Origin: Panopea generosa
Taxonomy: Eukaryota > Mollusca > Bivalvia > Adapedonta > Hiatellidae
NCBI GenBank assembly: GCA_029582155.1
Contig: CM055906.1
Location: 17,718,437 to 17,782,436 of the forward strand
DNA length: 64,000 nt
Reading direction: 5' to 3'
The translations under genes were made by a program, and so were the position numbers. The first letter of the stretch is position 1, and the number at the start of each line of letters is the position of its first letter. The notes beneath the pieces are model-generated. The model saw nothing but the letters and a program-made list of their open reading frames with translations. It was not told where the DNA came from and ran no database searches. Of this stretch, positions 22,401 to 33,918 are shown in pieces.

Positions 22401-25400
22401 GAAGGAGTATCAGTGTTAATGAAAGTATAGAGCCACCTAATGAGAGAATGGACAGTAAGATAAATGTAGATCAGAAAAGGCTCAGTAAAAGTTGTGGGGG
22501 ACATGAAAAAAGTAGTTCTGACAACATGTCTGACAAGGAAGAGTCATATGATGAAAGTAATATCAATGTGAATGAAGGTAAAGGGTCTCCAAACGAGAGA
22601 ATGGACGGTAGGATGAATGTAGAGCAGACAAATCCCAGTTACAGTTATAGGGGACAAGAAACAAGTAGTTCTGACAACATGTCCGACAAGGAAGAGTTGT
22701 ATGATGGAAGGAGTATCAATGTTAATGAAAGTATAGAGCCACCTAATGAGAGAATGGACAGTAGGATGATTGTAGAGCAGAAAAAGCACAGCAACAGTTT
22801 AGGGGGACATGAAACAAGTAGTTCTGACAACATGTCTGACAATGAAGAGTTAGGTGATGAAAACCATATCAATATGAATGAAATTGAAGAGCCTCCTATT
22901 GAGAGAAAGGACAGTACGATGAATTTAGAGCAGAAAAAGCCCAATAACAGTTGTGGGGGACATGAAACAAGTAGTTCTGACAACATGTCTGCCAAAGAAG
23001 AGTTAGGTGATGAAAACCGTATCAATATGAAAGAAATTGAAGAGCCTCATATTGAGAGAAAGGACAGTACGATGAATTTAGAGCAGAAAAAGCCCGGTAA
23101 CAGTTGTGGAGGACATGAAACAAGTAGTTCTGACAACATGTCTGACAATGAAGAGTTAGGTGATGAAAATCATATCAATATGAATGAAATTGAAGAGCCT
23201 CCTATTGAGAGAAAGGACAGTACGATGAATTTAGAGCAGAAAAAGCCCAATAGCAGTTGTGGGGGACATGAAACAAGTAGTTCTGACAACATGTCTGACA
23301 ATGAAGAGTTAGGTGATGAAAATCATATCAATATGAATGAAAGTGAAGAGCCTACTATTGAGAGAAAGGACAGTACGATGAATTTAGAGCAGAAAAAGCC
23401 CAATAACAGTTGTTGGGGACATGAAACAAGTAGTTCTGACAACATGTCTGACAATGAAGAGTTAGATGATGAAAACCGTATCAATATGAAAGAAATTGAA
23501 GAGCCTCATATTGAGAGAAAGGACAGTAGGATGAATTTAGAGCAGAGAAAGCCCAGTAACAGTTGTGAGGGACATGAAACGAGTAGTTCTGACAACATGT
23601 CTGACACAGGAGAGTCTTGTGATGACAGTGACTCTGACGATGTATACATATCAAGTGAGGTAGGATTTAAATCAAAGAACAAGAGTAAAAAAATTAAAAA
23701 ATTAAGGGATATGAATAACCGTGACATATATGTTCGCAAGTTAACAACATCTAAGTACCATGTACTTACTGGAAAAAGGAAAAAAAATGATTTTGACTGG
23801 AATCAAGAACATTGCTGCAAATTCTGTAAAGAAGTGAAAACTAACATTGCAAAACATTTCAAGGGGACTCATAAAAATGAGAAAGAAGTAGCTAAAATTG
23901 TTAAGCTTTCAATGCAGAATGGTCCAAAAGATGAAGTAGTGATGGCAAAGTGGGCCCTGTTGCGTCAAGAAGGAGATCATGAAAACAACATGAAAGTTTT
24001 GGATGCAGGCAAGGGGGAATTCATTTTATCAAGACGCCAACATGGAAAATTAGATGTTGGTCGATATGGACCATGTCCATCGTGTTTTGCCTGGTTGAGA
24101 CTTGAGAAAACGATGTTCAGACATCAAAGTAGATGCCCAGCAGTCATTCTAGGAAATGAAACTGCAGATGTAACTGCTGGGGAACTTAGAGTTCGAAGTC
24201 TTGGATTAGCTGGAAAACTAAATCAACAAGCTAGCAGAGCACTGACAGATGAAGTGTTTCCCATCATGACAAATGACGACATATCCTGCATAGCACAGAA
24301 TGATCCCGTAATTGTAGCCTTAGGAAACCTTTGGATGAGCAAAAATATTGGTAATTGTTTAAAAAGGAAGTATTATACCTCATCCAGAATGAGAGGTGCA
24401 GCCAGACTCCTTATGAATGCTAGGCAACTTTCAGGATTGGATTATTCAATGCATGAAGTTCTTGTTACAGAAAATTTCAACGACTTGGTAAAAGCAGCTT
24501 TGATGACTGCCTCTCCAGAAATGGATGATCTGGAAGATCTTAAATCTCTGTCAACGGCCATAAAAGCTGGTTATGACATTAAAAGAATGTTGGGTTCGAA
24601 ATGGGCACAGGCATTAAAAACCAAATCCATCGAGGACAAAAGAGAAGCAAAAGATGTTTTGAAATTGATGGAAATTGAATGGTCTGTTAGAGTAACAAAA
24701 CTTGCATCCACTATTTTGACCCAGAGGCGCTTCAACATGGAAAAAAAATTGCCAGAACCCTCAGATCTGGTTGACCTTAACAAACATTTGAAAAATGAGA
24801 TTAGCTCCCTGGATTTGACAGACACATCATCAGGAGCATTTCAAAGGGCTTGTCACCTAGCAGAAGCCAGGCTTCTATTGTACAACAAAAGACGAAGTGG
24901 GGAAGTGGAAGGAATCAGGTATATCATATTGTCTTTTGCATGTTTCATCTAAGTTCTGCTTTAGCCGATGCTAGGGGGCGTGAAGGTAGCTTGCATTTAC
25001 CATTACCGTCCATGAAAGGGCTCAATCAAACTGAGCCTGCAACATTTTTAAATTTTGCCGTATTGATCAATTTTCAAGTGTGCAATTGTTTTACAATTGG
25101 CCAAGGAACAAATTAATTTTTAGCTTAAGTGGAAGTCTTTAGCAATCTTTGTAATTCACTAGGTCTGCTTCATCATTGGCAATGGTGATGGTGGCCCTTT
25201 ACTTATTACTTGATGGATTCTTTTCATATTCACAAACAATGGTCTTTTAGGTCAACAGCTTTCCTTACTTTCGTGGATCTTTGAGCTTAACTTTCAAATG
25301 ACCTTTAAAACAGACGAAGGTTGGAGTCAGGCGACTCTTGTTTCTTTATTGCAAAGACAAAATAGAGGATGACAATTTAAAAAATGAAGTATAATAATGT

Positions 25401-28400
25401 GTATGTATTTAATTGTATTTATTAAGTAAAAACTATTTCTTTGAGGTAAAATGACTTTTAAAACAGACAAGTGTTGGGGCTGTCTAGCTTTTGTTTAATT
25501 ATATTGTATTTGTCACCTCAGAGTGCCAGAGTACGTGAGAAGACAAAGTGGCATTTCCAACCTAGACAAGGTAATGAGATCAGAACTTTCAGTACTTGAG
25601 AAGAAACTTCTAGAAAACCAAGATCTCCTTGAAACCAGAGGCAAGGTAATTAAATCAGCAACTTGGCAGCTTGCCTAGTAAAAGTTGTCATTGATTTTCT
25701 TTTCATATCTTCCATACCAATGTATCGAAAGGTATATATCGTCAATACATCAATATATCATATTGTTTATTTTTAAATAATAAACTCTTTTAACATGCAT
25801 ACTTAAGAACCTATCTTTAGCAAAAGCATTAAGATACAATATGTAAATGCCATTAAATGTTCAGTTTTAGAAAATTTAAAACAATTATTTCATTAACAAA
25901 GCTGTGAATTTCTAAATAGTGGTGCAACTTGCATGCTTTTTTGACAGGGAACATGTTTCTTTTCATATTTCAGTTTTAATTTGTTTTTCCAGTTTGGTCG
26001 TGGAGTTCCTGTAGTTATACCTCCAGAACTCAAAGATGTACTGAAGTATCTAGCCGCATTCAATGTTCGCACCAGCGCTGCAAGATTGTCATCAAATAAA
26101 TATTTGTTTGCCAACACCAGTAAGTAAATTGTCAGAATGTTGAAATTTCTGGCTATCAAGCAGACATTGTGAGTTATAATCTACTAATGACACTGTTTTG
26201 AAAGGCTGCTGAACCGACATGACTTGATGGTTATGAAATCACTTCTTTTTACCCCATCCACTGAATCAAGTAGGGCAGCATGTGGACTATTTTCTGTTAA
26301 ATGGCATAGGTCACCTTAGAAAATCCTTGAACAGTGGGTGTAGGTTAACAGATATATGACCTAAACAGTTAAGGATTTCAGCCACAAACACTAACTTCAT
26401 CATCATTTTTATTTTCAATATTTATTTGCCATTTAATTTTTTGTTTCTTAGTAGTGTTCAATTTATTCTTCATTTTACATGGAGCAGATATCAGATTAAA
26501 GGCGAGATAGATGTGATTTAAGCAATATTTTTTTTTGACAAAAATCAAAGGGAGTGAATACTTCTCTCCCTTTCATATGAATATTGAAGAGTTTAAATAT
26601 CATGGCTAACAAGTAAGTTTAAATGAAATCTTAGAAAATGGCTTGGTGAATGATGATATTATATCAAATTATGCCTAAAAATGCATCAAAATATATATTC
26701 CACATTAACCAATGGGAGTTGGGGTGGAAGACTTACACAAAACATACAGAGCTTCTCCAATCTATGAAATTAAGTTATAATGGTTGGTTCAATTTTGTCA
26801 GGCAAAGGGGTGATCAGAGCATACGACAGTCTGAAGACTATTTGTGATGAGGTTGATCTACTCAAACCAGAGAAAATCACATCTGTGAATTTGAGGAAAT
26901 ACACCGCAACAATATCACAGGTATTGTATTGTTAATTTACTCTTTACCCATTTGTTGAAAAAACATTCTGGCTAATTTATTGAAATTGAATCAAAATTGG
27001 CCTTTAGAAAATAAGTAAAGACACCAGTAAAATCTATTAATACAAGATGTTGATTTCTTTTACCAAATACATAAACCTTGATCTGAAGAATTTTTAGGTT
27101 AAGTTAAAAGCTGGGTTTTAAGATCACATCTAAAATAAAACAACATTCCCTTGCAATTCAAAATGCTGATCTTAAATAGTTTAAAAACAGTACTTTCTAG
27201 GCAAGTGATTGAGGAATCCAGATCATTTGTTTTTGTACTGATAGATTTGTAAAGGTTTTAAGTGTCTTACAAATAACAATGCTTTTTGTACATGTTAAAA
27301 ATTGATTTTTAATTTGAAGATTATATGTTTTGTATATGGTAGGTGTTCGATTTAAGTGACCAGCAGCAATCCTGGTTGGTGAACCACTTGGGGCATAGTA
27401 TGGATATTCATAAGATACACTACAGACAGACGTCTGGAGCAATAGAGCGAATTGACATCTCAAAGTTGATGCTTCTTCAAGAGTTTAATCTCACATCCAA
27501 ATATGCAGGCAAACAGCTGAAGGATATCCAGTTGAAAGGTAAGAGACAGAAAATTTGGTAAATATGCTAAACACTTACATACTAATGAGGAAAATATTAC
27601 GATAATGTTTAAAGGATGTTGGCAAATCTTAAGCCTTGTGGGGAAAGGCAGTGCTTGTTTATTCAGTACATCCGAGAGGTCAGCATATACTAATGCAAAG
27701 CCTAACTATCCTAATTTTTGACAACTTCACAGGCATTCATTCCCTTTAAAATTGTTTTTTTTAGGATATTGTACCTTCCATTTGCTCAACTGTTATGGCT
27801 TTAACAGCTTTCGTTTATCAAGATAGTTGGATGAACAGTTAATCTTTAAAATGTCTGATTTGAACATTTGGTTATTATTCTTGCATTTTTTAAAGAATTG
27901 CTGTTTCCTGAAGATGGGGAAGCAATTGCAATGGACCCGGATCTTGAGGAGATATCTGATGAAGTACAAATTGAAGATGAGGAATATCAGCCACACCAGG
28001 ACAAAGGTACAAACATAACCTGTCACCTTGTTAAATTTTTAGCTCAACTTTTTTTTTTTTTGAAAAAAAAAAATAGAGGTGTATTGTTACAGTCATGTCG
28101 GCATTGCCATTGCCGTCCGCAAACTTTAACCTTGATCATAACTTTTTAAGTTCTTGGTGTATTGTCTTCATACTTAGCCACAACAACCCTTGGGACAAGA
28201 CCTTAAAGTAGACCAGACTAAGTTTGACCTTCATTCATAAATGACCTTGACCTTCAAGGTTAAATATCTAAATTTTGCTTGTTTTTTGCTATTAGTGGCT
28301 ATAACTTTGTTATTTTTGAATGGATTGTCTTCAAACTTGAACACAATAATCTTTTAGGATAGACCCTCAAGTTAAACAGACAGACCTTGACCTTCACTCA

Positions 28401-30995
28401 TAAATGACCTTGACCTTGAAGGTCAAATTATTGAAATTTTCATTTTTTCTGCTGTAACTGGCTATAACTTTGTTATTAATGCATGGATTGATTTCATATT
28501 ATAACACAACATTCTTTAGGAAAAGACCTTCATGTATATCAAACTCAAATTGACCTTGGCTCTTTAATGACCTTGACCTTGAAGGTTAAATTATTGAATT
28601 TTCACTGATTTTTGCTATAATTGTAACTTGGTAATTAATAAATGGATTATCTTTATACTTGACAAAACAACATTTTGGACGAGACCTTCTATAAGGTTGA
28701 ACTGACCTTGACCTTTAAATGACCTTGACCATCAAGGTCAAATTATTGAATTTTGGTTAAAACCTTTTGGACAAGAACTTCTTAAAGGTTGAACTGACCT
28801 TGACCTTCAGCTTTAAATGACCTTGACCATCAAGGTCAAGTTACTGAATTTTGGTTAAGATGTCATAATTTTGTTATTTATGTACAGATTTCATTTCATA
28901 AATGGACAAAACAGCTCTTGTGACCAAACGGACATGTTGAATGAATTAGAAATGACCTTGACCGTCAAATGATTGAATTTTGCTTATATTTTTTTAACTT
29001 TGTCAATGATTCATACTTTGACAAAGGAACAAGTGTGACTAGACAGACCTATTAAAATTTAAAAAAAGGAAAAACTTAATTTTTTTTCTTTAATTTTCTT
29101 TTTAAAGATTTGTTTAAACCAATAATTTGTTTGCTCATAGAAAAAGTAAAAACGTCGAGCTTTGCCCCCGCCCAGCAGTGGCTCTTGTTATTTTCTTAAG
29201 ATTTAGAGGGTAACAGATTAGTTATTTGTGTAAAAGTGGTAATAATAAGGTATGTGCAGTTTTTCAATAAAGATTTTCAAGTTTTATTTCATTAGATATT
29301 ACATATCTATACCCCCATCATAAGTGGCTATATGGGAAACACATTTTGAGGGTGAGATGGTCTAGTGGTAAAGGTGTCTACCCCTCAACCCAGGGATCGT
29401 TGGTCTGAATCCCACCCTGGGGTCATGACCTTGATTCTTCATATGAACACCAGTACTGGTTGATTCCGGAAGTGGACTCTAAAGTGGTTCAAATAAGCTG
29501 TAAGCTTTCATCACAATCGAGCTAAAATAAATGTGTTTAAACTAAACACGTTATGTTGGGTTGTGTCTCATCACATCATACCCCATAATTTAAAAATTAC
29601 ATGGGCATAAAATTTCAAGTTGATAGATTTTAGTGTGAAAAAATGCTACACATAAAGAGCATTGATGATTTGTTGGTTTTCTGAGGTGTTATTACCTTTA
29701 AACAATTTACAAAGTTGACCTGTCCGTAGCTCAATAAGTACATGGGAAATTACCTTTTGGGGGTATTAAACACTTTGCAATAGCTCTAGTTAAATATTTT
29801 TGTGAAGTTATTGTCCATTTCATATTTGAAGTCCAGCGCATAGCATACTACATAACTTTAAGATGAATTTCAGTAGAACTGCAGCCCAAAAGAATGTAAA
29901 CTGCATTTTGGAAAAAAAAATTTCATATTGCTTCTGTCATAGTATGTTGATGAAAATTTATGAAAAACATTTTAATATGTTTAATCTTTAGCCGCTGACA
30001 AAGTCTTCGATGAATTTGACTTCACAGAGGAAGATGAGATCAATCCCAAACCCAAAAAGAAGTCTAATACTGGTATGTCCTAGTCTCTAATAATTTATAT
30101 AAATAATTTATAGATATATGTAAACTGATGTTAAAATAATGATTGTTTGCCCACCTCATGAAGTGCTTATCGTAAGCATTGTAATTGGTGGCTGTGTGTT
30201 GTCAGTCACATTAGTAGTTAACATTCAACTTCAAGGTTCCCTGTTTGTAATTGAAAAAAAAAATTGATCACATGTCGTGTTGAGTTACGAATTACAACTG
30301 TTAAGGAACAACGCCATATTTTTAGCTCGACTATTTTTCAAAGAAAAAAATAGAACTGTATAAAGTTGTCACAGTCATGTTGTCGTTGCAGCTGCCATCT
30401 GAAAACTGTTACATTGATCATTATTCTTTTCATTAATGATCAGATTCTCTTCTTACTTGGTCACAACCCTTTGGACAAGACCTTCAAGAAGATCCAACTG
30501 AACCTTACATTTATTCATATATGAGCTTGAGACTCAGTCAAATTTTTGATTGTTTTTTTGCTATATTCAACTCTTAACTTTACTATTTATGAATGGATTT
30601 TCTTCATACTTAAACAGAACAACCCTTAGGCTCTTGTTGATAATGGCCATTGGGCCCAATATCGCAAAGGTATTCAGGTATCCAATATAACAAATTTAGC
30701 ATATATTCCACTTGCAGTGCCTTCTTTCTCTATATATTTTGATGCATTCTCAATTCCTATTAATTTGTTAGCCTTTTTTTTCATTGCAGGAAAAAGAGAA
30801 CAATGGAACCAAGTGGAAACTCAAGAAATGAAAACGCTCTTCAAAGACAATTTGGAAACATTGACGACTCCAGGAATGAAAGAATGCTTAAAAGCAATTA
30901 AAGTGAGCAAGAAAAACAATGGACAATTGTGGCGAAGACCTTGGGAGACAATTAAAAAGAAAGTTTGGAATGAGATCCAGAAGCTTAAGATTTAG
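19453..30995 (+). CDS. tyrosine-recombinase-like zinc-finger protein, 11 exons, 1,322 residues
   Basis: Exons: 19453-19512, 19878-20026, 20415-20485, 22194-24918, 25522-25645, 25993-26119, 26802-26920, 27343-27538, 27896-28006, 29992-30072, 30790-30995. All introns are GT-AG and every phase matches. The sum is 3,969 bp ending in TAG with no internal stop. Domains: basic start (MNRKRRRTLN); nine 51-residue acidic repeats (120-578); C2H2 finger (C635, C638, H648, H653); CCHC motif (C721, C724, H737, C741); tyrosine-recombinase catalytic domain (about 940-1160) with R994 in NKRRSGEV, R1117 in NLRKYTAT, H1140/H1143 in NHLGH and Y1152, nine residues after H1143; acidic linker; C-terminal Trp-rich domain (LWRRPWETIKKKVWNEIQ). 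I recognise the architecture from uncharacterised multi-copy proteins of fish and molluscs. The fold is that of Crypton/integrase tyrosine recombinases. Whether it is a domesticated host gene or an element's own gene is open. Start choice: first ATG after the acceptor. Confidence 0.88.
20486..21339. other. intron 3, first part
   Basis: Contains a weakly tRNA-like stretch (about 20,580-20,650, CCCTGTGGTGTAGTGC) and a G-run (GGGGGGAGGGGGGGCGG at about 21,296). No coding content recognised. Confidence 0.35.
21340..21490 (+). repeat. interspersed repeat, left arm of an inverted pair
   Basis: Contains TTAATGCTTTTGCAGAAGAT, AAATAAACAATATGATATAT and GCCTTTCGATATA. The same words occur in reverse orientation at 25,720-25,870. 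The two copies flank exons 4 and 5 of the recombinase-like gene. Confidence 0.75.
21560..21990. repeat. AT-rich imperfect repeats of ATTGATTAC type
   Basis: Dense, irregular recurrence of TAATTGATTACAATTACT-like words on both strands, giving many small inverted pairs. No period can be fixed. Confidence 0.6.
22271..23647 (+). repeat. nine in-frame 153 bp (51-residue) repeats in exon 4
   Basis: Exactly nine head-to-tail units of 153 bp, no indels. The invariant core is ETSSSDNMSD (EKSSSDNMSD in unit 2, DNMSA in unit 5), followed by an acidic stretch (NEELGDEN) and a short basic patch (IERKDS). The nearest units (5-8) differ at only a few positions, while units 1-4 are more diverged, so the array has grown from the C-terminal side. 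SSSD and SDNE fit casein kinase 2 acidic sites. Predicted disordered and nuclear. The central units are prone to unequal exchange. Confidence 0.95.
25522..27538 (+). CDS. catalytic part of the tyrosine-recombinase-like gene (exons 5-8)
   Basis: Sub-feature of the gene at 19,453. The first Arg (R994, in KRRSGEV) is at the end of exon 4, followed across the junction by EGIRVPEYVRRQSG. Exon 7 carries NLRKYTATISQ (second Arg, R1117; the usual HxxR His is Val here). Exon 8 carries LVNHLGHSMDIHKIHYRQTS, with the LGH His and, nine residues on, the Tyr nucleophile, the same spacing as in bacterial and phage recombinases. After the Tyr come ISKLMLLQEFNLTSK and the GKQLKDIQLK tail. All catalytic positions look usable. 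Confidence 0.85.
25720..25870 (-). repeat. interspersed repeat, right arm of the inverted pair
   Basis: In reverse it matches 21,340-21,490 over its whole length, including AAATAAACAATATGATATAT and ACCTTTCGATAC. It lies in intron 5. Confidence 0.75.
28033..29190. mobile_element. non-autonomous element with repeated TGACCTTGACC words, in intron 9
   Basis: Starts near TTTTTAGCTCAAC and ends TCGAGCTTTGCCCCCGCCCA, then GTGGCTCTTGTT. The interior is an imperfect tandem array of about 120 bp units, each with TGACCTTGACCTT and often CATCAAGGTCAA. A partial relative lies at 30,318-30,640, and another right end (CGAGGCTTGCCCCCGCCC) at 31,895-31,938. No coding content. The AGCTC...CTCTTGTT ends resemble Helentron-type elements. 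Confidence 0.6.
29345..29530 (+). mobile_element. SINE family C, full copy
   Basis: tRNA-like head with A-box region GATGGTCTAGTGGTAAAGG and B-box-like TTGGTCTGAATCCCACC. The body carries ACCAGTACTGGTTGATTCC and AAGCTTTCATCACAATCGAG. Minus-strand relatives lie at 12,935, 42,815 and 43,720. Located in intron 9. Confidence 0.75.
30318..30640. mobile_element. truncated relative of the 28,033 element, in intron 10
   Basis: Begins TTTTTAGCTCGACTATTTTT, then AGTTGTCACAGTCATGTTG, matching the start of the 28,033 element; the array is short. It breaks off before exon 11, and the matching right end sits beyond the gene at about 31,895. Exon 11 and the 3' UTR therefore lie between what look like two halves. 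Confidence 0.5.
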
Positions 30996-31343
30996 ATGAT
31001 GCTTTTTGAAAATGTTACTTTGGATTATGTCTTTGGACTCCCATTTGAAAATGACTGTTTGGTACTTGAAAATATCACGCCTACTATCTGAGATGAAATA
31101 CATGTATTTACAGTCCTCGTTTTTTGGCTGAGGGAAGTGGGGACATTCAAATATGAAAACTTGATCTTGTGACCCGTAAAAGACATCATTTGCCTCTTGT
31201 TTCTAATACAACGAATGCTTGGAGCAAAATGTTTGTCTAATACTGAGATTTTACATTTCCTCCACCTTAAGCAACAAAATTTGATTGTTATTTTCTGCAG
31301 ACTCGTAAATACAGGGAGTAATGTAAAAGGTTTCAATAACTGA

Positions 31344-31349
31344 AATAAA
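31344..31349 (+). terminator. likely polyadenylation signal of the recombinase-like gene
   Basis: AATAAA about 350 bp after the TAG stop, in the context CTGAAATAAAACATAATG. No competing hexamer was noted closer to the stop. This implies a 3' UTR of about 370 bp. Confidence 0.5.
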
Positions 31350-31894
31350 ACATAATGTAAGAATTATTTTCCATGTTTTTGGTGTTCATGCAGTGCGGAT
31401 GCTGAGACACTTCTTTGAAATTGACCGAGAAGCCCCAACACAAATAGAATTTTCAGAATGGCATCTTACAGTTCGTACTGCATGACCCCCAAAAAAATAA
31501 GTATCTGTTGTTAATTCCATATTCTTTTATTGCATACAATTACTTTTAAACCATTGAGAATCCAGTTTCTCATGTTGTATTGTTGTTTGTTTTTATATTT
31601 GAATGGTGCTTATTGTTTGAAATTTACGAGGTGTAGCCTATTTCTAACTGTTAAAAGATATTTTCAGGACACTGGAAAAGTTAACTTTTTAAGACCTTTA
31701 TAGACATTCATTTCGTGTTTACCGTTAAATAAAAATCTAATATTCCATTATTACTATAACCTAAACAAGGTCAGATATTCCATTGTATGACAATGAAGCA
31801 TTTTCAATTTGTTGAAAAGTTAAATTTTTATATACAGTCATGTTTCTTGATACAAATTTTGTCAATGTGAAACAGCAGAGGTTAATTATGAAAA

Positions 31895-31940
31895 AGTAAA
31901 AAAGTCGAGGCTTGCCCCCGCCCGATGGTGGCTCTTGTTT
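31895..31940. mobile_element. orphan right end of a TTGCCCCCGCCC element
   Basis: AAGTCGAGGCTTGCCCCCGC followed by GATGGTGGCTCTTGTTTT matches the right end of the element at 28,033-29,190. No array precedes it here. Confidence 0.5.
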
Positions 31941-33918
31941 TGATTATGTGATTCTAATGTATTAAGTAATGCCTTTGTTCAAGATATTTTTAAAGTGTGT
32001 ACTCATTTGTTTGTTTTATCATTGATGTTTATATATTTGATTGTCATACATGCATAATTTGCATTATACACATGTATGTGGGGCTATACCAGAATCATGT
32101 TGTAATGTCTCTTCATCTCATGACCCCCTGGATTGTGATTTAAACTTCACTCATATATTTGTGGTAACCAGCTAAGGAAACCAAGTTTCATTTGACAAGC
32201 ATTTTAACAAAAATATCCCATTTGTTTTTGGAATTTTTGTTTTTATTCAGTTCTTATTTGCATTCATTAATGATGTTAGCTTGAAACTTCAATCAGTGAG
32301 TGCTAGGGTAATATTTTATGTTGTGTTTTATACCTAACCATTGTTTCCCTCTTAAAGCTGCACGTCTCCAGATGAGTGAAAAATATTTTGAAAAATAAAA
32401 TTTAAGAACAATATGTTAAATATGTGGGGCACTGATCCCTTTTGGTAAAACATCTAATACTTAGCAGTAGCCATAGTTTACCTTAAATCTTATCACCATA
32501 ATTCTACAGTGTGACCTACGTAGTAGCACCTATTTGAGGCCATCCTTTAAAAAATTGTTTTGAGTTACCCTTCCTACCCACCAAAATAGTTCCCTACTCA
32601 ATTTTTTTGTCCATATCCTTTAAAGTTTATAGACCCAGAAATTTTTACAGACTTTTTAATTTAAAAAAAAAAAAATTTGGCTTACCTACCCACCCTTAAA
32701 GTCTTGAGTTGCATTTACTCCAAACAAACTGTTTTTAAAAGGATGGCCTTTGCATAATGTGACACTTTCAAGGTTATATCAGAGGAAAAAAGTTCTATTA
32801 TCTGGTCTTATTCATTGATCTGTACTTATTTCTAATGATTCAAGATGTTTTTTATAATTTTCATGAAAATTTATATAAAACGGGGTGTGCTGCTTAAAAG
32901 AGGCAAACCCTAAATTTTATACATTTTTTTCTTGCAACAACTAAATATATCACTTTTGAATGCAAATTGCAAATATTTTTTAAAAAGTACAGAAGAATGT
33001 ATGTTGAAAAATGCATAGGTTTTGTACAACCAGCTTTTTTTGAAACTGTCTAGTATAAATCACTTCCTACCAAAAATACAACAACTCCATATATTTCACG
33101 AAAGAAATAATCTAAGCATTTCCATACTGTAAATCTTTATAATTTTTGTTGTTTTTATTTTAACTCCTCATTCTAAGGTTGTTAGAACCCAGTAAACATC
33201 TTTACTTGATATTTATTATAGATTTTAACCCCCCAAAAATACTTTTTTGAATGATAATGTTAAAACAGAAATAGTTTTTTATAACCATTGGTGATAACTC
33301 TTTGAATTATGTTTGCTTCAATGTGCAGGTTTTGTGATACGTATTTTATTGTCATAAAGGTTTCTCATTCAAAACATACAAAATTTACGGTATGCCTCTT
33401 TAAACTAGATTATTTTGATGGTTTTAGAAACAGTATTGTGTAAGACAAAATCGAGCGTTTGTAATTATTGGTTACTTTCTCATTGTTTTCTTTATAAAAC
33501 TTTCATTCTTATAGAATAATTTAGCATTTGTTATTTTGAAGTGATAAAATTTATATGTTTTAGTTACAGAATAAAATAAAGCTCATAGATAATGAGAACA
33601 ATAAATAAAAATAGTAACTTAATTACATGTCTTTATTTTATGCAAAATTTTTCAAGGTGGAGGCAAAATGTCTTGCTTATTAAATGGTTCATCAACCTGG
33701 CCTGTGTTACTTTGAACCCTTCTTCCGTGATTATGCTAGACAACTCTTGTTTAAATAAATACAAATAATACTGTATTTTCTACAAAAAAAGAACTGTCAG
33801 GGCTTTTTTAATAAAATTTTTTATCTAGTATTTATTTCAGTTACAGTGGCAAAACAGTTAAGCAAACAGTCATGTGACTACTGTTAAGAGTGAAGTTAAA
33901 GTCTGTACAGAACAATTT
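31941..33918. other. gene-free AT-rich intergenic stretch with one MITE
   Basis: About 2 kb without coding character downstream of the recombinase-like gene. Apart from the MITE at 32,540, I see only A/T runs and chance ORFs. Confidence 0.5.
32540..32748. mobile_element. 209 bp MITE with GGCCATCCTTTTAAAA ends
   Basis: Left end GGCCATCCTTTAAAAAATTG, right end in reverse GGCCATCCTTTTAAAAAC. The interior contains CTTCCTACCCACC and ACCTACCCACCC in related form. A one-ended relative is at about 51,930 (GGGCCACCCTTAAAAATTG, CTTCCTACCCA). Confidence 0.65.

Noticed and set aside
24850..25116. ORF crossing the end of exon 4
   Set aside because: Out of frame with exon 4 and passing through intron 4; shadow ORF.
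29345..29420. tRNA gene
   Set aside because: The A- and B-box-like words lie in a degenerate cloverleaf followed by a repeated SINE body; same for 897, 44,430, 49,664, 50,588, 55,935 and 56,607.
31360..31490. Short exon-like stretch MLRHFFEIDREAPTQIEF
   Set aside because: Has an acceptor-like CATGCAG before it, but lies in or after the recombinase 3' UTR, has no partner exon and no recognised domain.
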